From Rebecca billardiae RCC1528 (taxonomy: Eukaryota; Haptophyta), in the NCBI GenBank assembly GCA_965240325.2, contig OZ251231.1, forward strand, positions 868,001-932,000: a stretch of 64,000 nucleotides of DNA, given 5' to 3'. Positions 57,312-64,000 of this stretch are shown piece after piece (position 1 is the first letter of the stretch; each line of letters opens with the position of its first letter). The notes under the pieces are model-generated. The model was not told where the DNA came from and ran no database searches. It saw nothing but the letters and a program-made list of their open reading frames with translations. Made by a program: the position numbers and the translations under genes.

Positions 57312-59726
57312 ATGCGTCCATGGCGGGCCGCGTTGCTCGGTGCCATGGTGGTGTCGCCCCCCAGGCTCGTCGTGGGCTGGGCGGTCATCGACAAGCCTGG
57401 CGGCGAGGGCCTGCGCACGGCATGGCGGTGGGAGGCGCCCGCTGACGCCTTCGCCTCGACGGACGGCCTCGGTGGCGGCCTCGTGTTCAGCATTGACTCG
57501 CGCTTCTGCGAGCAGATGCTCCCCGCGTTCAGCGACGACCTCTTCCGCGGCAGGCGCGTCTTTGTCACCTGCGCAGCCCTCGAGAACGCGGTCGAGCGCG
57601 CGTTCGCCATGTGGTCCTCCAACCATAAGGGCGTCCACTTCGTCAACGCAGGGCGCGATGCGTGCGATGACGACGCTCGGGCGCACGACGACTGCCTCGC
57701 CGTCGAGGTGGAGCTGTCGGCATCCACCTTCGGCGCCGAGCAGGACGAGCTGGGCGCGTACGTCCGGCACCACGTGAGCTCACAGGGCGTGCGGAAGCCG
57801 ACTGGCAACGTCTCCGCCAGCTCGGCGCGGATCGATCGCGCGGAGCTGCACGTCAACGCGGGCGCGTGCTGGTATCTCGACGCTAGCTTTTGCCACGGCT
57901 TCCACCGGATGAAGGGCGACTTTGGCGCGCACGAGTCGCTCATCGGCGGGCAGGTCGTGCTGTGGCTCGTGTGGTCGTTTGCGATGCTGGTCGTGTGCTA
58001 CGAGGCCGCCCTCGTGCTGTACGCGCTGTGGCACGTCGCGCACGACCAGCGGCCGGACGAGCCCGAGGAGGAGCTCCCCACGCTCGCGCGCCGCGCGAGC
58101 ACGCGCATCGCGGCGCGACGAAGCGTATCCTCCGCGCTGCAGCGCGCGTCGACACGCGTGCGCCAGTCCGCCCTGCCGGCGGGCGCGAATCGCGTCGAGC
58201 GGCTGCGCGAGGTCGCGTTCAACCTGGCGAACCGGCACTCGGTGGGCGGCCTGCTGTGCCTGTGGCTGTGCCTGCTGTTCCCGCCCATCTTCTACTTCAA
58301 CGTCTTCCTGCCGTGCTGGGAGTGCTTCGACTTCTCGGCCGCGATGACGCACGAGGTCGGGCACGTGCTCGGGCTGACGCACCCCGACGAGGCGGCGGCC
58401 GCGTCCAGGAACTGGCGGAGCGACGCACCGATGGGCGCCGAGACGTGCATGCGCGACGAGAGCACGCCGCAGACGACAGACGAGCCGCCGGACCGCTCCA
58501 TCATGTTCATGTTCACGCAGCACACGCCGCACGCGTGCCTGCAGCCCGACGACCTCGACGGGCTCAACTGGCTCTACCCTGCGTGCGAGGGCGTGCGCCA
58601 GTCTGTGCGCTGCGTCGCCTCCGAGCGCAACATCGGCTGGCTCCGGCTCACTTTCGCGGTGGCGCTGCCCACGATCGTCGCACTCGGCATCTCGCTGTGC
58701 GCCACGTACGCGGTGAAGCGCCGCCACCTGCTGCGGCTGCGCGAGACGAAGCAGCAGCTGCGCGAGGCCATCGACGAGCTCGAGGTCGCCAAGCAGCAGC
58801 GCGCACAGCCCATCGACGAGCCCGCCCGCGGCAGCCTGCTGCAGCGCCTCGGCCGCAAGGTGCAGACTGGGCTCGCGAGCCGGCCGCGCGCGTCGACCAA
58901 TTACTATGCGAGCGACAGCGTGCCTCCCGATGCGCGCGAGCCGAGCCGCCTCGGCGACCTCGCCAGTGTGGTCGCCGCCGCACAGCGCGCCAAGCAGCCG
59001 GGAAGCAAGCGCGACTCCGGCTCGCCGCCATGGCGCCGCTCCGGCACTGGCGTGAAGGGCGCGCGGTGCGCACCGCCGACCAGCGGCGCGCGCAGGGACG
59101 CCGGAGCGGAGCTGGGCGACGTCCGCGTGTCCTTCGCGGAGGAGACCGATGGGCGCAAGCCTGGTGCGGGCGTGGCGGACTCCCAGCCGCGGTGGAGTCC
59201 GAACGCTGGGCACGGCCAAACGCCGCTCGGCGAAGCTCTGCCGCCGCCAACGAAGCGTCGCGACCACGGCGGCAGTGCTGTCGAGGGGCAGGCGGCCCGG
59301 TGTGCCGCAGTGCACGCCCCTGCGAGCCCGGCCCGCATTGGCGCCGCTTCGCGACCTGCGGCCGGCGCTTCGGCTGCGGACGGCGGCGACGTGCACCCCC
59401 GCGCGCGTGTGGTCCAAGCAGACCCACACCGACGGCCGAGCGTCGGTGCGGACGCAGCCCGCTCCCATGCAGTCGCGGGCAACGGCACGGGGTCCGGTGC
59501 AGCGGCGCAAGCAGAGACACGTCCAAAGTTACCCTCTGCAACGGCCGCCACGACGCCAGCTGCGCTTGCCGGGACCGTGTGCAGCCATGACTTTTGGCCT
59601 GCGACTGGAGCTGCCGCCGACATCACGGAGGACGCGGCCCAGCGCCGCCGGCGCAGAAAGCTACAGCGCGAAGCATCAAAGACTACATCATCAGCGGCGG
59701 CCGCACGGGCACACGGTGACGCCTGA
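57312..59726 (+). CDS. Membrane matrixin-like zinc metalloprotease
   Basis: 804 residues from the ATG at 57312, single exon. A signal peptide (RAALLGAMVVSPPRLVVGWA) is followed by a first half resembling the N-terminal part of matrixin catalytic domains (AFAMWSSNHKGVHFVNAG, DCLAVEVELS). The zinc site HEVGHVLGLTHPDE (His347, Glu348, His351, His357) and the downstream SIMFMF (Met-turn-like) and LQPDDLDGLNWLYP match M10 proteases ('LQ-DD--GI--LYG'). All zinc ligands are intact. Between the halves lie two membrane segments (about 213-240 and 310-340) and a basic loop; a third follows at about 445-470. The C-terminal 300 residues are disordered and basic. Possibly a membrane-tethered cell-covering protease; substrate unknown. 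Confidence 0.85.
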   Translation: MRPWRAALLGAMVVSPPRLVVGWAVIDKPGGEGLRTAWRWEAPADAFASTDGLGGGLVFSIDSRFCEQMLPAFSDDLFRGRRVFVTCAALENAVERAFAMWSSNHKGVHFVNAGRDACDDDARAHDDCLAVEVELSASTFGAEQDELGAYVRHHVSSQGVRKPTGNVSASSARIDRAELHVNAGACWYLDASFCHGFHRMKGDFGAHESLIGGQVVLWLVWSFAMLVVCYEAALVLYALWHVAHDQRPDEPEEELPTLARRASTRIAARRSVSSALQRASTRVRQSALPAGANRVERLREVAFNLANRHSVGGLLCLWLCLLFPPIFYFNVFLPCWECFDFSAAMTHEVGHVLGLTHPDEAAAASRNWRSDAPMGAETCMRDESTPQTTDEPPDRSIMFMFTQHTPHACLQPDDLDGLNWLYPACEGVRQSVRCVASERNIGWLRLTFAVALPTIVALGISLCATYAVKRRHLLRLRETKQQLREAIDELEVAKQQRAQPIDEPARGSLLQRLGRKVQTGLASRPRASTNYYASDSVPPDAREPSRLGDLASVVAAAQRAKQPGSKRDSGSPPWRRSGTGVKGARCAPPTSGARRDAGAELGDVRVSFAEETDGRKPGAGVADSQPRWSPNAGHGQTPLGEALPPPTKRRDHGGSAVEGQAARCAAVHAPASPARIGAASRPAAGASAADGGDVHPRARVVQADPHRRPSVGADAARSHAVAGNGTGSGAAAQAETRPKLPSATAATTPAALAGTVCSHDFWPATGAAADITEDAAQRRRRRKLQREASKTTSSAAAARAHGDA

Positions 59727-60271
59727 AGTCGACTACTACCATACTACAGCAGATATGAGTCTACTAGCTATATTATTCAGTATTCAAGCAGCTGCATGCT
59801 GCTCCAATTAAATATATATATTGTCGCGCGGATCTAATCGCCATCCCGCGCGCGTCACAATAACTTGTCACATAGTGCGGGCAGTGCCGCAGTGCCTGTT
59901 AGTGTTACTTACCAGACACCAGTGCCCCGGTGGCCGCCGCCGGTGGTGACGTGGCGGATTATATAATATATTAATATATCATATAATACATATATTATTA
60001 TTTAATATAATAATAAATGTCGCGTGCTGACGACGTCGTCACGGTCACCGCATCAGGCGCCCGCGGGCGCGGTCACCGCCCGGTCACGGGTCACGGATCA
60101 GGGGCAGGGCGACCGACGACGGATGGCGCTGCGACTACTGGCTGCGCCGCGAGTGACAATCGGTTATCGGACGGCGCACGGTGAATGACGGTCCGCGCCA
60201 GTGCACGCCGCGCCGCCGCGCGCCGCCGCGCGTCGGGTCGTCACTAATCAATAATAATCGAGATCGATCGA

Positions 60272-60273
<2 letters not shown>
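59727..60273. other. Gene-free AT-rich stretch
   Basis: 59955-60020 is almost pure A/T (tata/ttaata words). Nothing coding is seen. Confidence 0.6.

Positions 60274-60329
<56 letters not shown>
60274..60329. repeat. (TA)n microsatellite, left flank of the 2 kb element
   Basis: About 27 TA units ending two bases before the inverted terminus at 60332. Confidence 0.95.
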
Positions 60330-60331
<2 letters not shown>

Positions 60332-60332
<1 letters not shown>

Positions 60333-62292
60333 AAACTTTTCTGAGGATAGCGCACCAGCAAAATCCCTTGACCGCCATCCGGATTTTACGGAGGCCGCGT
60401 TTGGACGCAGAAACGCGCGATGGCGAGGCCCGCCCTCGCACCACCGCTCTCGCGAGATCGCGACCGTGCGACCTGCGGCGTTGCGCTCGACGCGCTCTTT
60501 CTGCTCGGAGGCCGCGAGGTCTCCCAGGTGCGCCAGCTCGCGAGCGCGCACCTTCCTCCTCGCCGCGCTCGCCGAGCACGAGCCGATCTGCAGCAGATGT
60601 GCAAGGAGCCGCATGTGGCCTTCCTCGCGCGCGCGGCACGGCTGCACACGAAAATCGTTAGAGGGCACTTCTCCGCGCATTCTACATTTTGGGGAAAGAA
60701 CGCCTGAACTGCACAAAAAGTGCCCTCTAACGCTTCCGCTCCTCGCCGTTGCGTGCACGCGCAAAGGAGCACTGCAAAGGGTGCGACTGGGAGCATTCCT
60801 TCTCCCGGGCGGCCACCACGGCCTCGGAGGTGGTGAGGATCGCGTCGGCGACCACGGCGTGGACCATCTCCGTCGCGCCGGACACTCCGGTCGCCCCTCG
60901 CCGGACTCCATCCTCGCTGCGCGCTGACCGTTTGCCGAGCGGGCTGCCCCGCCGCCTGCCCGGCGTGTGCCCGCGTGGTGACACAAGATGGTCGAAGGCG
61001 TGGCAGCGCGGTGGTGCGTGCGATCGGGGGACCCCACCTGAGCTACGACACGGGCGCGCGTGCTCATCCGTGCTCATCACGGTGGTGCACGCGCGCGTCG
61101 CGCGCTCGTCGGCTGTCGCGTGCTGACGGCTGGGCTGCTTTGGGGTGTCGGCGGCGGCCACAGCTCGCTGGTACGGGCGCGATGGTGGCTGCGAGTGGTA
61201 CGCGGCGTTGCACCAGGTCCATGTGCGTCACGCACGACGCTCGGCCGGCTCGCCCTCGGACCATTGGCTGAGTTCTACTCGCCGCGCGCGCCGCGCGCGG
61301 GAGCCGCTCGGCAGCTGCTCGAGGCGCAAAGTGCGCCCCGCGCGCTGAACGTGGGCACGACGAGGTGGTGCGGCGAGCGTGCGCGGGTGTGTGTGCGTGA
61401 TGGGCACCCCCATTGCGCTACTTGCCATGCACATCTGCCTCTCGCCAAGCCTTCGACACGATTGCTGCAAGCGCTGCTCGGAGGCGCGCTCGCGGGCTCG
61501 CGCGCGTTTGAATCTGGGCTCGGCGGCGATCGCGTGGACGAGGGGCAGCGCGGTGCACGGTGGCGGAGCGCGTGCGGAGCGCAGCCTACACCTCCTACAC
61601 GCTCCATCCAGACACATCGCGCATGCTCGCGCGACCTCCTCGGTCCATCACGCGCGCGTGCGCGCGCGAGCAGGTGTGCATTCGCCGGGCGCGTTCACGG
61701 CGCGCCGCGTTGGCGCGCGCGCACCGATACCCGTGCGCAGCTCGACGAGCGAGCGCGGTGTGTTTCGATGCGTATGGGGAGGCTCGAATTTACGCGCGCG
61801 CACGCGCCGGCCCTCGCCGCCCCTTCGCTCGCCCACGCCTCATCTGCGCGCTCGGCGTTTGCAGGCAGCTGCGCATTCTTTCCGACACGTGCGCAAACGA
61901 GCAGATGGCGCTGGGCGAGGTCGATTGGTGCGTCAGCTATTCGGCAACGATCAGGCCCGCGCGTGTGCCGCCACTCGTGCTACTCTCGGCGACCACCTCT
62001 GGCTCGGTCGCGCGCACGAGGCTGCTCGCGGCCGAATCGTGCCGTGTACCGTCAAGCTGTACCGTGCGCGGCGAGGCGCACTCAGACGTCGGCGTGGGCT
62101 GGCATGCGAGGGCCCGGCAGTGCGACGCGTCGATGGAGCATGCTCCGGATACGCTTCGGCGCACTTCCCGACGCGCACGAGCCGCTCGAAGGCGCGGAAA
62201 GGCGCCCAAACGGGGCAACCGCCATTTTGCGCCACTTCGGCCCGGATGGCGGTCAAGGGAAATTGCTGGTGCGCTATCCTCAGAAAAGTTTA
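60332..62292. mobile_element. 2 kb element with 51-bp inverted termini inside (TA)n
   Basis: 60332-60382 (taaacttttctgaggatagc and on) is the reverse complement of 62242-62292 with two mismatches. Each end abuts a long (TA)n run, which suggests insertion into a TA repeat or TA target duplication that then expanded. Several open frames lie inside (for example 60727-61161 minus and 61560-62292 plus), but none shows a transposase motif I recognise. Likely a non-autonomous DNA transposon. Confidence 0.65.
60656..60732. repeat. Nested 15-bp perfect inverted repeat
   Basis: cgttagagggcactt at 60656-60670 is exactly complementary to 60718-60732, with a 47-base spacer. It lies inside the 2 kb element. 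Confidence 0.8.

Positions 62293-62295
<3 letters not shown>

Positions 62296-62360
<65 letters not shown>
62296..62360. repeat. (TA)n microsatellite, right flank of the 2 kb element
   Basis: About 32 TA units starting four bases after the right inverted terminus. Confidence 0.95.
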
Positions 62361-62363
<3 letters not shown>

Positions 62364-62463
62364 GTCGTCGTACTACGACGTCGTAGCAGTCATCTGTATA
62401 GTCATATTCCAGTGTTGATGTGTGCACCAGCACTCTGCACTGCATCACCTGGTACCTGTCAGC

Positions 62464-64000
62464 CTAGTTCGGGGCCATACCCTCCAGTCGGCGGTCATCA
62501 TTCAACGTGATGTCACCTGGGAGGAACATCTCGTCGAGAGCCTTGCCCGGGGCGACCATGGGCAGGCAGATGTCGGGCGTCACCTTGAAGTCGACCAGCA
62601 CCGGCCCCGCGGTGGCGAACATCTTCTCCACGCACGCACTCAGCTCGGACTCGTGCTCGCAGCTCCACGCGTTGATGCCAAACGAGCGCGCGAGCATCGC
62701 GTAGTCCGGGTTCACGTTGTCCGTGGCGACAAGACGCCCGTCAAAGAAGAGCTTCTGCCAGACATGAACCATCTGCTGCCTGCCGTCGTTCAGGATGAAC
62801 ATCTTCAGCGGGAGGCCGTGCTCTGCGACCGTGCCCAGGTCGTTGAGCGTCATGTTGAAGGACGAGTCACCGTCGATCAGCACGACGGTCGAATCCGGCC
62901 GCGAGAGCTGCGCGCCGACGGCCGCCGGCAGCCCAAAGCCCATCGTGCCCAGTGATCCCGACGTGACGATCGTGCGAGGCTGCGACCAGCGGTAGAATTG
63001 GGCCGCCTGCGCGCGCGGCGCGCGGGGTGTGTGCGCGAGCCCAGCGCGCATGCGTCTCAGCGCATCTCCGTGGCACCACGCAGGCACACTGGCGCGCGGA
63101 GGCAGCGCCTGGACGGGAGTGCTCGGGCAGGCGCACGCACGCGCACCATCATCTGGTGGTTACCCACTCCGGTCGAGACCACGAGCTTCTCCTGGAGCGG
63201 CCCCTTGGTCACCTGGTACATGCGCTCGATCACCTGCTGCGTCTTGAGCCGGCCGTCGGGCGCGGGCGTGTACGCGAACGGCACCTGCGCCTTCCACGCG
63301 CGCAGCTGCTCGTGCCATGCGGTGCGCGGCTGGTGCTGGACGAGCGGCAGTAGCGCCTCGATCGCCTCGCCGCAGTCGCCCTCGATGGCGTGCGTCGGCT
63401 GCACGACGCGCCCGATCTGCGAGCGCTCGATGTCGAAGTGCACGATGCCGCCGCGCCCCTCGCGCTCGGCCGCCTTGGCCGCGGGCGCGTACTTTGGAAG
63501 CACGCCCGTCGTGCGGTCGTCAAAGCGCGAGCCGACGGCGAGGATCAGGTCGGCGTTCTGAACGGCGTAGTTGGCGTACGCGGCGCCGTGCATGCCGAGC
63601 ATGTGCAGGGAGAGGTCGTCATGCTCGTCGAACGTGCCCATCGCGTGGAGCGTGGTGGTGACGGGGATGTTGGACGCGTGCGCGAGCGCGCGCAGCGAGT
63701 CCGCGTAGTCGACCGCGCCCTGGCCGACGTACAGGATCGGCCGCTCGCACTCGTTCATCAGCTTCGCGACGGGGGCCAGAATGGACGCGTCGATGGGCGG
63801 CGTGGGCGGCTGCGGCACGACGGGCAGCGACTCGCCCTGCAGCAGCGCGACCATCACGTCCTTGGGCAGGTCGAGGTGCACCGGGCCCTTCTTGCCCTGC
63901 TGCGCGACCGCAAACGCCTCGTGCACGACCGAGCGCACCTCCTCGACCGTGCGCACCTGGTACGACCACTTGCAGCACGGCCGGGTGAGGTCGACAGCCG
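62464..64000 (-). CDS. Acetohydroxyacid (acetolactate) synthase catalytic subunit, 5' end outside window
   Basis: AHAS condenses two pyruvates, or pyruvate with 2-oxobutyrate, in the first shared step of branched-chain amino acid synthesis, using ThDP, Mg2+ and FAD. Exons on the minus strand: from beyond 64000 to 63147, and 63006-62464. The 140-bp intron (GTGCGC...GCAG, phase 0) joins STGVGNHQMM to AAQFYRWSQPR, a continuous family motif. Seen: the end of the N-terminal domain (RPCCKWSY ... GPVHLDLPKDV), the central FAD-binding domain (RPILYVGQGAV, then HMLGMHGAAYANYAV and VGSRFDDRTTG), and the ThDP-binding C-terminal domain (TMGFGLPAAVGAQ, GDSSFNMTLNDLGTV, ILNDGRQQMV, and PVLVDFKVTPD). The N-terminal transit peptide and catalytic Glu lie beyond the window. 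No defects are visible. Confidence 0.95.

Noticed and set aside
57780-59510. Long minus-strand frame antisense to the metalloprotease
   Set aside because: Same GC effect; the plus strand carries the intact zinc site and membrane segments.
61060-62510. Long plus-strand frames inside the 2 kb inverted-termini element as a transposase gene
   Set aside because: Arg/Ala-rich with no catalytic triad or DNA-binding motif that I can recognise; they run into (TA)n.
1-64000. Bacterial or archaeal origin
   Set aside because: Spliced genes, ATG3, LIG4, U2AF, p25-alpha, a copia element and long TA microsatellites are all eukaryotic.

Overview
This is nuclear DNA of a eukaryote, most likely a photosynthetic alga with a secondary plastid; a haptophyte is my best guess. 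The evidence is very high GC in coding DNA, spliceosomal introns of about 80-150 bp, a fibrillin-type plastid lipid-associated protein with a leading signal peptide, autophagy and NHEJ genes (ATG3, DNA ligase IV), a p25-alpha protein typical of flagellated cells, and long TA, TG and GA microsatellites. No operons, ribosome binding sites, rRNA or CRISPR arrays are visible, and I recognised no tRNA. The lineage is an inference; the eukaryotic nature is not in doubt.

Layout. 1-4138 is a decayed Ty1/copia LTR retrotransposon. 5.5-9.4 kb carries ATG3, a GOLD-like protein and a membrane-anchored methyltransferase-like protein. 9.4-16.6 kb is mostly gene-free. 16.6-29.8 kb is gene-rich: a multi-TM protein with a HET/TIR-like domain, an ABC1 kinase, a U2AF65-like splicing factor, a Trp-repeat (Sfi1-like) protein and a plastid fibrillin. 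29.8-38.3 kb is sparse, holding a GARP transcription factor, a broken reading frame and a MITE-like element. 38.3-59.7 kb is gene-rich again: COG0523 GTPase, a small three-exon gene, a C2-domain protein, a coiled-coil protein, an acid phosphatase-like protein, DNA ligase IV, a triple p25-alpha protein, a CREST-type membrane hydrolase and a membrane matrixin-like protease. A 1.1 kb inverted repeat (55966-57088) and a 2 kb element with 51-bp inverted termini (60332-62292) lie near the end. The window closes inside acetohydroxyacid synthase, which runs off the right edge.

The genes are unrelated housekeeping and lineage genes rather than one pathway. Five pairs are arranged head to head with 64-235 bp between start codons. 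The most coherent biological signal is in splicing: eight of the nine introns I could place begin GTGCGC instead of GTAAGT, and most have no U-rich tract before the AG. The same window encodes a U2AF65-like factor that keeps RRM1 and the C-terminal UHM but has no RRM2, one of the two domains that normally read the polypyrimidine tract.

Start codons are my choice of the first sensible ATG. Gene models with introns rest on frame continuity, GT-AG borders and family alignment from memory, not on transcripts.
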